Assembly: GCF_033096445.1 (NCBI RefSeq)
Contig: NZ_AP028155.1
Span: 2,361,880 to 2,425,879 of the forward strand
DNA: 64,000 nucleotides
DNA from: Butyricimonas faecihominis
GTDB taxonomy: Bacteria; Bacteroidota; Bacteroidia; Bacteroidales; Marinifilaceae
Direction: 5' to 3'
The translations under genes were made by a program, and so were the position numbers. Below, one piece after another: positions 1 through 8,535 of the stretch (its first letter is position 1; each line of letters starts with the position of its first letter). Under the pieces are notes generated by a model that was not told the origin of the DNA, did no database searches, and was given only the letters and a program-made list of their open reading frames with translations.

Positions 1-526
1 TATCGTCCAGTAGAATACGTATCGGGATCTGGTCTCCTTTCTTGTAGTTATCAAAATCCAATTCCCTTGCATACCATGCCACGGACAACATATCGTACGT
101 GTCCGGCAACAATTTAATCGTATCCTTACGTTGGTATTTTCCGATCCGGTGTATATCAGCATGGATCACCCCGCTATCGTAATCCCACACGTAATCGAAC
201 GTTTTATGGTAATTCCCCTCGTGCGCTTTTCTCGAAAACTCGTAAGGTTTATAGGTCATGCTATCATGATGCGATATCAACGTATCTCTCAGCTTGAACA
301 CCCAGTCCCACGAAGGATTCGAATACCCCACGGCAAATATACACTGGGCATTCGGATACTTGTCGGAAGGCTGTACGGTCATTTCCACCGAACCCGCGTT
401 AATCCAGATAAAGCTCCAGTTGTAATAGCCCCTGTAAGTCAGTTTCTCTATCACGTTAGGCAACTTCTTCTGCGATATGGCAGGAAGGCTCACAAACAAT
501 GTAACTATCAATATAATCGTTCTCAT
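1..526 (-). CDS. DUF3108 domain-containing protein (C-terminus cut by window edge)
   Basis: The reverse strand reads an open frame from an ATG at 526 to the window edge, about 175 residues. It starts with MRTIILIVTLFVSLPAIS, a typical signal peptide. The mature part contains YRGYYNWSFIWINAGSVEM and later SYDSMTYKP-like and WYARELDF stretches, which fit the DUF3108 family of secreted Bacteroidetes proteins. The molecular function of that family is unknown to me. The start overlaps the stop of the upstream Ig-like lipoprotein gene by ATGA, so the two are probably translationally coupled and share an envelope role. The C-terminus lies outside the window. Confidence 0.75.
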   Translation of the reverse strand, partial: MRTIILIVTLFVSLPAISQKKLPNVIEKLTYRGYYNWSFIWINAGSVEMTVQPSDKYPNAQCIFAVGYSNPSWDWVFKLRDTLISHHDSMTYKPYEFSRKAHEGNYHKTFDYVWDYDSGVIHADIHRIGKYQRKDTIKLLPDTYDMLSVAWYARELDFDNYKKGDQIPIRILLDD

Positions 527-2436
527 CGATTAGTTCTATTTCTTTTTTTATCTCCTTCTGTATTCTTCTTTTTACTCGGATCTTCTCTCTTATACGTTTT
601 ACTCATGTCAAAGTCTTGCTCGACATCGAAATTCTTTTTCAATTTTATCTCCGTGGGCAAATATTTTATCTCTTCCGGCTGCAAATGTTTCAAGTAATTA
701 CCCGTGTCCCATTTCCCGTTTCCGTTCCGGTCGAGAATAGCCCGGATCATATAAGTTCCCTCTCCCAAGTAATCAAAGATGACCTTCCCATCTCCCTTGA
801 TCGTCCGTTCTTCCAGCACCTTGATCTCCTTATCGCCCTGATAAAGTTGCAAGATAATCGGGGTTGTAGCCTCCTTCACGTTCACGATAATATTCCCGTA
901 ATCCTCGATCGCTTTCGTTTTAAAATCCTTCACGAGCTTGTTGTTATACAACCCGTAAATACTATATATTCCCATCGAATCGATCAACAGCTGATATTCC
1001 GTTTCCGGCTTCCATTCTTTCTCCACGTAATACCTACGAATTTTCAGACTATCATGTTTCAAGTTAAAGTCAACCGGGGTCAAAACGGAATCCACCATTT
1101 CCAACAATTGGATATTCTTCAACCCCTCCTCCACGATCGGACGATCAAATTCCAGTGTGATATTCTTATTCAAATCCACCGTACTACCAACCCCCGCGCT
1201 AATCTCCATAAACTTAATTGCCGGAATGGAATCCTGTTCCTTCTTACGCTTACCCTTGGGCTCCGGTTTGTCCTTGTAATAGAATTTAATCGTATCCGCA
1301 AGCAACACTCGTTTACCAAGCGAATCCGTCCGCAAATAACTGGCCTCTGCCACGAGCGAATCGATCTTGTACACCAAAGAGTCCTTTATCCACAACTGAA
1401 TCGTATCCCTCCCGGCAGAACGTTCCTCGATATACCAATCATCCTGATCAATCTTATCTAACAGATGTACCCCTAACAATCGTACGTTCAACTGGTTATC
1501 AGCAGGTATACTGAAAGTAAAATCCAATCGTTCCCGCTCCTTACGAGCCTCATCAACCAGATACAATTGAGTCTTTTCCTCGTCAAACATCGGGATAAAC
1601 AAGTTTGTAGGTCCGAACATGGTGAAATCACGCCGGACAATCGTGTCTTTTGACACCACTTTGAACTCCATTCCCTTCTTCGTTCTCCGTCCCTCGACAA
1701 CCGTCGTGTCCGGGTGAATCGTATCATAAACTGTCGTGGGGAACGATATAGTCTGAATCAAAGAATCAATGAAACCCACTTTTGTCTCTGAAGGCACAAA
1801 CAAATAATTTCCTCTCGCATCATCGATTGCCATTACCCGATAGGTATCATCCTTAATATTAGTCACCCGAAACATTCCGGCACTATCCGTTTTAGCCACG
1901 TAACTCGGCAAATCGGTCAACGCCACGGAATCCGCGGTATTCTGGTAGAACATCACGGTAGCACCCAGCACGGGCAACTGCGTTTGCATATCAATAACCT
2001 GTCCCCCGAGTTCCATCGAATCCAGTTGCGGCCCCGTGGAAAACACGTACCGATAGAAACCGAGCGGGTTTCCCTCGTTATTATCCACGATTGCGTCGGC
2101 AAAGTCCAGCGTGTAAGTCGTATTCGGTTTCAAAGAATCCTGAAACGTCACCCGCACGTATTTTCCCCGCAAGCTCACCCGGGCTTTCTTCTTCATCGGG
2201 GGAGACATCACGAATTTCTTGTTAATATCCTTTAATTGAACATATTCGTTGAAATAAATATCAATCTGTTTTCCCTTGAAATTCGTTGAAAAAGATTCCG
2301 GAACCTCCTTGATAACCTGAGGGGGAGTCACGTCCTTCTCTCCTCCCTGCGGGTAACCCCTGTTTGCACAGGCATATATAATCAACGCCACGATAATAGC
2401 GACAAAACAGAATCCGTTCCAAAAAAATTTATTCAT
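523..2436 (-). CDS. Ig-like domain lipoprotein, Bacteroidetes type
   Basis: About 637 residues. The N-terminus has a hydrophobic segment followed by a lipobox-like IIYAC, so an outer-membrane or periplasmic lipoprotein is likely. Residues from about 40 to 140 (DVTPPQVIKEVPES, then FNEYVQLKD) match the bacterial Ig-like (SbsA/BIG_5) domain that opens a widespread Bacteroidetes family. A second such domain seems to begin near residue 415 (NITLEFDRPI). The C-terminal tail is very basic (KREDPSKKKNTEGDKKRN). I chose the ATG at 2436. The frame opens nine bases earlier with TTG, but that overlaps a TATTTTTG promoter-like box. Function unknown; a role in envelope assembly is only a guess. Confidence 0.75.
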   Translation of the reverse strand: MNKFFWNGFCFVAIIVALIIYACANRGYPQGGEKDVTPPQVIKEVPESFSTNFKGKQIDIYFNEYVQLKDINKKFVMSPPMKKKARVSLRGKYVRVTFQDSLKPNTTYTLDFADAIVDNNEGNPLGFYRYVFSTGPQLDSMELGGQVIDMQTQLPVLGATVMFYQNTADSVALTDLPSYVAKTDSAGMFRVTNIKDDTYRVMAIDDARGNYLFVPSETKVGFIDSLIQTISFPTTVYDTIHPDTTVVEGRRTKKGMEFKVVSKDTIVRRDFTMFGPTNLFIPMFDEEKTQLYLVDEARKERERLDFTFSIPADNQLNVRLLGVHLLDKIDQDDWYIEERSAGRDTIQLWIKDSLVYKIDSLVAEASYLRTDSLGKRVLLADTIKFYYKDKPEPKGKRKKEQDSIPAIKFMEISAGVGSTVDLNKNITLEFDRPIVEEGLKNIQLLEMVDSVLTPVDFNLKHDSLKIRRYYVEKEWKPETEYQLLIDSMGIYSIYGLYNNKLVKDFKTKAIEDYGNIIVNVKEATTPIILQLYQGDKEIKVLEERTIKGDGKVIFDYLGEGTYMIRAILDRNGNGKWDTGNYLKHLQPEEIKYLPTEIKLKKNFDVEQDFDMSKTYKREDPSKKKNTEGDKKRNRTNR

Positions 2437-2518
2437 AGTCCTCAAAAATATTAACTTTACAAAACTAGGGAAAAAAAGCTAAAATCCTTTCAATTTTAGA
2501 TTTAAGATTCAAGTTTTT

Positions 2519-3208
2519 TTAGATGCTGCCGGACTTCCCCAAACAAGCAACACTTACCCGTACTCCCTTGATTTTACTCAATTCCATCATACACGCCCGG
2601 ATCGTGGCTCCACTTGTCACGACATCATCTACCAGCAACACGTGGCATCCCTCCACCCGAGTAGTATTTCCCAGCTCGAAAGCCTTGGCCACGTTATCAG
2701 CCCGTTGTCCCCGTTCCAAACCTGTTTGTGAAGGGGTGTTTACCACTCGCCTCAACACTTCCGGCTCGATCCGTCCTCCTAAAACACTTGCAATCCCCGT
2801 GCCAATCAGAAAAGCCTGATTAAAACCCCGTTTCTTCTCCCTTTCGGGATGTAGCGGCACGGGAATAATACAATCAATCCCACGAACATCTTTCATCCGC
2901 TCTCCCAACATTTTCCCGGTCCACACGCCCAATTCCCGGTTGGAACGATACTTGATGGCGTACACTAATTTATGAAAATCACTTGCCCGGTCATAACGGA
3001 ACAACCAGTATAAATGCTCGATTCCCAAATCATCCGTAAGCACCCTGTCCGCCTCCTCATCAACTCCCTCGTTCAAAGGCAAACCGCTTAAACAAGCTGA
3101 ACACAAAAAAAGCTCACCATCAACCAGAACATCGCCACACACCACACACGTGCGGGGATATAACAATCTGAAAAAGCGGGAAAAAATAGAAGAAACAAAC
3201 CGTGTCAT
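2519..3208 (-). CDS. ComF family phosphoribosyltransferase-like protein
   Basis: A 229-residue protein. The N-terminal third has the ComF zinc-ribbon pattern, CVVCGDVL followed by LCSACLSGLP. The C-terminal half carries the phosphoribosyltransferase PRPP-binding loop LLVDDVVTSGAT, preceded by IIPVPLHPEREKKRGFNQA, a ComF signature. In other bacteria ComF-type proteins are linked to uptake of transforming DNA, but in Bacteroidetes most have no tested role. The start overlaps the stop of the TonB-like gene (ATGA), placing it in the operon that begins with the permease at 5212. Confidence 0.9.
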   Translation of the reverse strand: MTRFVSSIFSRFFRLLYPRTCVVCGDVLVDGELFLCSACLSGLPLNEGVDEEADRVLTDDLGIEHLYWLFRYDRASDFHKLVYAIKYRSNRELGVWTGKMLGERMKDVRGIDCIIPVPLHPEREKKRGFNQAFLIGTGIASVLGGRIEPEVLRRVVNTPSQTGLERGQRADNVAKAFELGNTTRVEGCHVLLVDDVVTSGATIRACMMELSKIKGVRVSVACLGKSGSI

Positions 3209-3978
3209 TGTTTGACAAAATTATACGTGATCGTTCCCGTCTGTCGTTCCGGGGCCTTCTCGTCAACGTTAAATTCCGACTTCAAGGCTGCATCTACTGC
3301 CACCTCCCGCAAAGAATCATCTTTATTCGACTCCGCATCCACCACCTCAGCCTTAATGACCCGTCCTTGCCGGTTCACGACTACCGCTACCACGATTTTT
3401 CCACCGAATTCGCATTTATAAACAGGAATCGGCAGATAAGTCTTGTAACGCCCTTTTATATTATATGACACGCTGCTCTTCCCCACGTAAACCGTGGATT
3501 GGAGTGAATCCAACATCCGTTCCTTCTTATCCCGCTGGACACGAATACTATCCTCCTTGTAATGCTTGTTTTTATTCGCCCGGTAACGTCCCCCATAATC
3601 ACTATCAATCTCCTCCTGAATCTGTTCAATATACTCTTCTACTCGTTCGTGAGGCTGGGTTTCAGCATTTTTCTTCACGGCATCCTCGTTCACCGCCAAC
3701 GAACGCAACATCTCGTTCACCTCCTCGTCAGCGCTTTGTTGGAGAATTTGCTCCTTCTTTTTTTGCTCCTCTTGCTTTTGCTGAACGATTTCCGGTTCCG
3801 GCATATCAATCTCGATTTCCATCCTCTGTTGCGAATCCAAACGTGAAATTCCGACACAAACCAAAAAGATAGCAAGCACGAGATGAAAAATTACCGTACC
3901 CATCACACCATGTCGGTGTTCCTTCAACCAATCCAATAGAGAATCTCTAATAGCATATATATCATTTTTCACGCTCAT
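3205..3978 (-). CDS. TonB-like single-span envelope protein
   Basis: A 257-residue protein. A short cytoplasmic start is followed by one hydrophobic span near residues 24-43 (GVMGTVIFHLVLAIFLVCVG). Next comes a long charged, glutamine-rich linker (QQKQEEQKKKEQ) and a C-terminal domain with GGKIVVAVVVNRQGRVIKAEV, close to the TonB C-terminal fold. It lacks the proline-rich linker of classical TonB, so it may be a TonB-like adaptor rather than an energy transducer. It lies between the ABC permease gene (4-base gap) and comF (overlap), in one operon. Confidence 0.65.
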   Translation of the reverse strand: MSVKNDIYAIRDSLLDWLKEHRHGVMGTVIFHLVLAIFLVCVGISRLDSQQRMEIEIDMPEPEIVQQKQEEQKKKEQILQQSADEEVNEMLRSLAVNEDAVKKNAETQPHERVEEYIEQIQEEIDSDYGGRYRANKNKHYKEDSIRVQRDKKERMLDSLQSTVYVGKSSVSYNIKGRYKTYLPIPVYKCEFGGKIVVAVVVNRQGRVIKAEVVDAESNKDDSLREVAVDAALKSEFNVDEKAPERQTGTITYNFVKQ

Positions 3979-3982
3979 AACT

Positions 3983-5212
3983 TTACTCGAATTTAATCGC
4001 CTTCACCGGACTAATCTTGGAAATCAGCATCGTCGGGACAATCAACATTAAAACGGTTATCACGATCACTCCTACATTCAATAATATCACGTATCCGAGA
4101 CTAAAATTAATTGGAACCGTGTCCATATAATACGTCACAGGATCTAGATGAATCACACGGAATATCGCCTGAATTCCTGCCAAAACAAAAGCCAGCACAT
4201 TTCCCCATAACATTCCTTTAATAATCAATCCCGCCGATATGTACAGGAACAATTTTCTCAAAGAAACATTTTTGTAGCCTAACGCTTTCAATATCCCGAT
4301 CAAAGTAGTCTTATCCAGAATCAAAATCAATAACCCCGACACCATATTAAAACCGGCCACCGTGACAATCAAAATCAGGATCACCCACACGTTCATGTTC
4401 AACAACGCCAACCAGTCAAAAATTTGCGGAGCCACGTCGGCAAGCGTCTGTACCTCGTAATTTCCACTCGCATCATACACGACATTTTCCACCTCCTCTA
4501 CCACCTCGTTTAATCGCTCCACATCCTCCAGTTCGATAGCAATCCCGGAAACCTCCCCCGGCCCCCAGTCATTCAATTTCGCCAGATGTCGTTCATCAAC
4601 CAACACCATCACGTCATCATACTCCTTGAAACCCGTGTCGTAAATTCCGGCAACGGTAAACACTCTCGCTCTCGGCGGGTCCTGCACGAAATGGGCCGTG
4701 ACTTTTCCCCCGACACCGATTTCCAGCATATCCGCCACGGATGCAGAAATTAATATTTCATTTGACGCCCGTTCCGTTTCAAAATCAGGCATTTTCCCCT
4801 CCTTCAGATTCTCCCTGAAAAAAACAACATCATACCCCACATCTACTCCTTTTAACACCACCCCGTGAATCTCCTCTTTACTCTTAAATATCGCGGGCTT
4901 TTCGATATACCCGTACACGTTCTTCACTCCTTCCACCTCTTTCAAGCTTTTCACCAGACTCTCCGATTCACGGACCACTCCCCCCTCATTCGTCGAACCG
5001 GGGACAAAAGGCACCACGCTCAAATGAGCCGTGAAACCCGACAATTTTTCGGTGATCTCGTACTTAAACCCCGTGATAATAAACAACGACAATAACATCA
5101 CGCACAACCCCAAGGCGATCCCAACAATCGCAATCTTCACGATCGGCACCGACACGGATTTCGTGCCGTCCCCTTTCAACAACCTACGCGCAATGTACCA
5201 TTCCAGATTCAT
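3983..5212 (-). CDS. ABC transporter permease, LolC/LolE (FtsX) type
   Basis: A 409-residue membrane protein. It starts with MNLEWYIARRLLKGDG, which resembles the N-terminus of LolC/LolE, and has one membrane span near residues 25-48. A large periplasmic MacB-core-like domain follows, then three C-terminal spans from about residue 270 (MNVWVILILIVTVAGFNMVS) to the end. It ends in SPVKAIKFE, a common terminus in Bacteroidetes FtsX-type permeases. The family usually extracts lipoproteins with a LolD-type ATPase. No ATPase gene is adjacent, so the partner must lie elsewhere. Confidence 0.8.
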   Translation of the reverse strand: MNLEWYIARRLLKGDGTKSVSVPIVKIAIVGIALGLCVMLLSLFIITGFKYEITEKLSGFTAHLSVVPFVPGSTNEGGVVRESESLVKSLKEVEGVKNVYGYIEKPAIFKSKEEIHGVVLKGVDVGYDVVFFRENLKEGKMPDFETERASNEILISASVADMLEIGVGGKVTAHFVQDPPRARVFTVAGIYDTGFKEYDDVMVLVDERHLAKLNDWGPGEVSGIAIELEDVERLNEVVEEVENVVYDASGNYEVQTLADVAPQIFDWLALLNMNVWVILILIVTVAGFNMVSGLLILILDKTTLIGILKALGYKNVSLRKLFLYISAGLIIKGMLWGNVLAFVLAGIQAIFRVIHLDPVTYYMDTVPINFSLGYVILLNVGVIVITVLMLIVPTMLISKISPVKAIKFE

Positions 5213-5216
5213 AACA

Positions 5217-5246
5217 ATTGAAAATTGAAAATTGAAAATTGAAAAT
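5217..5246. repeat. Tandem ATTGAAA repeat upstream of permease operon
   Basis: Four exact head-to-tail copies of the 7-base unit ATTGAAA, followed by ATG, lie directly before the permease start. The same phrase recurs in other gaps of the window (near 23.8, 26.1-26.3, 56.4 and 61.9 kb). It is not coding. Its position in the probable 5' leader could affect translation, but that is a guess. Confidence 0.7.
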
Positions 5247-5286
5247 GACGATCACTTCAATACTCCAATTTCCCGGTTTTATCATG

Positions 5287-5294
5287 CAAAACTA
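5287..5294 (-). promoter_or_regulatory. Possible -7 box for the permease operon
   Basis: CAAAACTA on the plus strand reads TAGTTTTG on the minus strand and matches the Bacteroidetes TAnnTTTG box. It lies 75 bases upstream of the permease start. No convincing -33 TTTG sits at the usual 19-21 base spacing. Confidence 0.35.
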
Positions 5295-5481
5295 CGAAAA
5301 CAAAAAGAGATTAGAAAGGGACAGTCTAAGAAAGTACATTTAGACACTCCTTTCGGGCAAATCGGATCTAACTAAATCAGCCAAGCAATTCTAAACAAGT
5401 TATGAACAATGGTATCCTTTCTATCCAATGCCTGTTCAATCAAAAGATTAACCGTCTCAAGAATAAATTTAGCGAAAAATT

Positions 5482-6414
5482 TTATCCCAAAACATCTTGG
5501 ATGTCTTTACCGATTTTTTCTATCTCCGGATAAGAATAAATTAAATTAGAAAGTAATTCCTTTTCAAATGAATGATGTTTCGCAAGAACAACCCTATATT
5601 GTTCTTCCCCCGCTTTTTGCTTTTCGTAACGAATATGTGATTTTACAACCTCACGCCCTTGTGACACCAAAATACGAAACATATCATGCCCCCGCAAATA
5701 CAGATAAGTAGTTTTCTTATTTAAACCAAGCACTTCGTGCAAATACGCCTCTGTTTCCGACGAAAAAGTTTTCTCTTTTGATTTGATTTGTTCTAATTGA
5801 ATCTCCACTCTTTCACGAAGAACATCCAATATCTTTTTCCCATTTTCCGCAATAGACCCATCTACTTTTATCATACCGCTCAACACGTCACGAAATTCCT
5901 CGCGAGTAAAATTCTTGTTATTTACACGAATACAATGCAACAAATACACGAATAAAGGATAAATGATCTCCGAAAATTCTTCGACAAAACGAGGAAATGA
6001 AAATATTAAATCCACAGAATCATCCTCACAAGAACGACGTAAAGCACCTTGCAGATTATCTTTATAACAATAATGATTTTCAAAAGAATACGTGTACGTT
6101 TGCAACACGTAATGCATGGCAGAAATCTCTTTTTCTTGCATCAAATAGCGAAAATCGCTATCCACGGCTATAAGGAATTTCTCGTCCAAAAAATCTTTAT
6201 ATTTAAAACACTGTTGGCACCCGCTTCCCGATGTTCTAGAACCGTACACGAAGTAGAATGTGGCTTCTGGCTTGTAATGCTTTAACACGGAACTCCAAAA
6301 CTCTTTATCATTCTTATCTTCCATGTAAATAACTGCCCTACGGCCAGACAAAGATAAAGAAGCTTTATATCGCTTAGCTTCCAATTGCCGAAATTGGTAC
6401 TCCTCCGGGGTCAT
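5482..6414 (-). CDS. DUF4435 (TOPRIM-like) protein, AriB-like candidate defence effector
   Basis: A 310-residue protein. Residues 28-38 (VIYMEDKNDKE) give a TOPRIM-type glutamate at E32, residues 81-90 (LIAVDSDFRY) an acidic DxD at D85/D87, and FENHY at 111-115 the E-N pair typical of DUF4435. In the PARIS anti-phage system AriB is a DUF4435 TOPRIM nuclease held by the ATPase AriA and released when phage is sensed. Here the gene follows an AAA ATPase gene with a 4-base ATGA overlap, the expected A-then-B order. That it cuts nucleic acid is inferred from these residues. It could also belong to another ATPase-TOPRIM group. Confidence 0.75.
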   Translation of the reverse strand: MTPEEYQFRQLEAKRYKASLSLSGRRAVIYMEDKNDKEFWSSVLKHYKPEATFYFVYGSRTSGSGCQQCFKYKDFLDEKFLIAVDSDFRYLMQEKEISAMHYVLQTYTYSFENHYCYKDNLQGALRRSCEDDSVDLIFSFPRFVEEFSEIIYPLFVYLLHCIRVNNKNFTREEFRDVLSGMIKVDGSIAENGKKILDVLRERVEIQLEQIKSKEKTFSSETEAYLHEVLGLNKKTTYLYLRGHDMFRILVSQGREVVKSHIRYEKQKAGEEQYRVVLAKHHSFEKELLSNLIYSYPEIEKIGKDIQDVLG

Positions 6415-7223
6415 CTCTCTGTCAATATATTACCCATAAACACCAGCTTATCCCCCCAACCGTCTGCGAAAATATTCGGGGAATGAGTAGTTAAAAACAC
6501 CTGACAATTCGGATTAATTTCAAACAACGTTTCAATCAACTTATCCTGCCAGTCCATGTGCAAAGAAATCTCCGGTTCATCAAGCAATAACACGGCTGTT
6601 TGTTGCTTCATCAAGAAAACGGTAAATAAAAGAATCAATACCTGTTTCTCTCCTGAAGAAAGCTGCTCAATAGTTAATATCACTCCTGTTTTATCAAAAA
6701 CAATCTCGTTTCGTTCATTAATATGAATTGTTTTACCAGTGGAGGCAAAAAAACGATTTATAATATTCAAGAAATCATGTATATGCTCTTGACTCACGTT
6801 TTCTCTTGGCCGGGTCGTTGTCTCCAAACGATAATCCGTAAAAGAATAAACATCTTTCTGACGTTGGTACAACAGCATGTCCAGTTGTTGTGTCAATTGA
6901 GATTGGGCACTTTTTTTTGCCGATGGAATATCAAAAGTATTCACGTAATATACGTCGAAACTATTTTTCGTTTCCCACAACACACTCTTTTCAGAAACCT
7001 CGTAACGGATCATACCTTCACCCACGCAAACAGTCACGTTTTTAACAAGTTCTTTCAATTCTTTTGTGTTTCCCAACAACAAAAATCGCAGAATATTCAA
7101 TAAAGTACTCTTCCCTGATCCATTACTCCCGACAAGAATATTTACATCCGGATGTATATTATCCCAATGTATATCACCCTTTCCACCCCAAATTCCCTCT
7201 ATATTTATCTGCTTTATTGCCAT
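6411..7223 (-). CDS. Small AAA/ABC-type ATPase, AriA-like partner of DUF4435
   Basis: A 270-residue SMC/ABC-like ATPase. Walker A is GSNGSGKST at 32-40, the signature motif is LSSGEKQ at 188-194, Walker B is VLLLDEPE at 211-218, and the H-loop histidine is in TTHSPN at 245-250. It therefore keeps every residue needed for ATP-driven dimerisation. There is little insertion between the lobes, and it is shorter than the AriA proteins I recall (over 400 residues). It is the upstream gene of a two-gene unit with the DUF4435 gene. By analogy with PARIS and OLD-like systems it would be the sensor or scaffold. Confidence 0.8.
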   Translation of the reverse strand: MAIKQINIEGIWGGKGDIHWDNIHPDVNILVGSNGSGKSTLLNILRFLLLGNTKELKELVKNVTVCVGEGMIRYEVSEKSVLWETKNSFDVYYVNTFDIPSAKKSAQSQLTQQLDMLLYQRQKDVYSFTDYRLETTTRPRENVSQEHIHDFLNIINRFFASTGKTIHINERNEIVFDKTGVILTIEQLSSGEKQVLILLFTVFLMKQQTAVLLLDEPEISLHMDWQDKLIETLFEINPNCQVFLTTHSPNIFADGWGDKLVFMGNILTER

Positions 7224-7250
7224 TCTCCTATTCTTTTGTAAATACCTTTA

Positions 7251-7258
7251 CAAAGGTA
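7251..7258 (-). promoter_or_regulatory. -7 box for the ATPase-DUF4435 unit
   Basis: CAAAGGTA reads TACCTTTG on the minus strand, a full match to TAnnTTTG, 27 bases before the ATPase start. A TTTG on the minus strand at 7273-7276 is closer (14 bases) than the usual -33 spacing, so the upstream element is doubtful. Confidence 0.5.
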
Positions 7259-7332
7259 GGAAAATTTCTTTTCAAAATAACAGCTCGACTTTATGAACTT
7301 TCAGAACCAATGGTTCAACTTTATAAACGAAA

Positions 7333-7357
7333 GGCGTGGTAAAGTTTTTACCACGCC
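7333..7357. terminator. Hairpin after the RteC-like gene
   Basis: GGCGTGGTAAA and its exact complement TTTACCACGCC flank a 3-base loop just past the stop of the RteC-like gene. The 11-bp stem is strong, but only a short T run follows on either strand. It probably ends transcription of the RteC-like gene. Confidence 0.6.
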
Positions 7358-7367
7358 CCTCTCCCTA

Positions 7368-7980
7368 TTAAGCATCTTTCTTATCCCGTTCCTGTTCAAT
7401 CAAAAAGATCAACCGCTTCAGGAATATCACCAGCTCGTGCGTCCGTTTGAAAATATCCCGTTTCAACTCCCGGTGATTCGAAATCTTCACCCCGAACGCA
7501 CGTTCGACCAACCGGATCACCTCTCGATACTCCATCACCATCCCATCCGGTGTCCGCAACACCTTCGCCAAGTAAATCCCCAGCATCAGTTCCGCAATCT
7601 CCATCTTGCTATTGTTCGATGTCCAGAGTGACAACGGCTCGTTATCCGAATTCCCGGCAAACCATTCCGGTTTCTCCTGTCGTTCTCGCACCAACCGAAT
7701 CTCGTGCTCCACCCGTCCTTTTAGGGCATGCAGGCATAGACTCACTATAGCCTTTTTTTCCAGTCCCGTCACCAGTTCTATACACCTCTTCCCAAACCTG
7801 CAACCGAATACGAAGACTCTCCAAACCTCGAGTTACCTCTCTATAATCTCCCACACTCTCGTCCCATTTCACCAAATCATTCACAAAATCTTGAACCATC
7901 TCTTCTATTTGCTCGTCCGACATTTCACGAGCACCCTCTTTCAACCAAAAAAATAACTGTCCTTTCAATAAATGTTCCAT
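7368..7980 (-). pseudogene. RteC-domain protein split by a frameshift
   Basis: Two overlapping frames together look like one RteC-type protein of about 200 residues. The upstream frame starts with ATG at 7980 (MEHLLKGQLFF) and runs well to WEEVYRTGDG, then loses sense. The second frame takes over with LEKKAIVSLCLHALKGRVEHE and ends in an RteC-like C-terminal domain (SKMEIAELMLGIYLAK, then REVIRLVERAFGV). The switch lies at a run of seven T at 7753-7759 (A on the coding strand). Six would join the frames, so a one-base slip is likely. RteC regulates excision of Bacteroides conjugative transposons, but no transfer genes are near. Confidence 0.6.
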
Positions 7981-8001
7981 AATCACATCATTTTAATTTA
8001 T

Positions 8002-8031
8002 AAAAAAACCACGGGAACTCTTCTCCCGCGG
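8002..8031 (-). terminator. Terminator of the capsule operon
   Basis: On the minus strand an imperfect stem (CCGCGGGA pairing with TTCCCGTGG) is followed by seven T. It lies about 50 bases past the stop of the last gene of the operon, as expected for an intrinsic terminator. Confidence 0.75.
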
Positions 8032-8079
8032 CCTAACATTAACATATTAATCAAATATTTAAATCTTAACTTAACCGGA

Positions 8080-8535
8080 TCACGAATTCTTCCTTCTAGC
8101 TTCCCCCCTCTCCCAATCCACCCACAAATCCTTATCATACCTCCAACTATCCGCCAACGCCTCCTCGTACCTTTTCCCCGAAAACACCAACAATACCGCC
8201 CCCGGCTCCTCCGCCTTAATACAATTCCCGTATCCCTCCGGCACGCAGATAATCTCACTTTTCGCCTCTGACAAACGAAATATTTCTGCTTTCAAATTCT
8301 CACTCGGGTGTTCCCAATTATCAATTTTCACCAACCCGATCGTGAATGCCCCCTTCACGCAATAAAACCATTTTTTCTCGAATTGATGAGCATGCCATCC
8401 TCTCACCACATCTGCATCCGGGTGATGAATAAAATAAAACCTCTCCACCCCCTCGAAATCAAAATCATTCAAAGAAGATATCAATCCACGATAATCGGTG
8501 AAAATCTCCCCTTCAATAACTTGTACCTTACTCAT
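8080..8535 (-). CDS. WxcM/FdtA-like sugar 3,4-ketoisomerase (cupin)
   Basis: A 151-residue cupin. VRGWHAHQFEKKWFYCVKG matches the FdtA/WxcM core, where RGxHAHK-type histidines line the active site. VPEGYGNCIKA resembles the second half of the fold. FdtA converts dTDP-4-keto-6-deoxyglucose to the 3-keto sugar, later aminated to dTDP-Fuc3NAc or Qui3NAc. Neither the matching transaminase nor RmlA/RmlB is in this window, so they must lie elsewhere or the substrate differs. It is the last gene of the capsule operon and overlaps the preceding glycosyltransferase gene by 4 bases. Confidence 0.75.
   Translation of the reverse strand: MSKVQVIEGEIFTDYRGLISSLNDFDFEGVERFYFIHHPDADVVRGWHAHQFEKKWFYCVKGAFTIGLVKIDNWEHPSENLKAEIFRLSEAKSEIICVPEGYGNCIKAEEPGAVLLVFSGKRYEEALADSWRYDKDLWVDWERGEARRKNS

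Noticed and set aside
131-697. A 188-codon plus-strand frame opposite the DUF3108 and Ig-like genes
   Set aside because: Antisense shadow of two well-supported genes. Its product is arginine- and histidine-rich without a family match.
5217-5246. Possible CRISPR array from the regular repeats
   Set aside because: Seven-base units without spacers, in four copies, are a simple tandem repeat.
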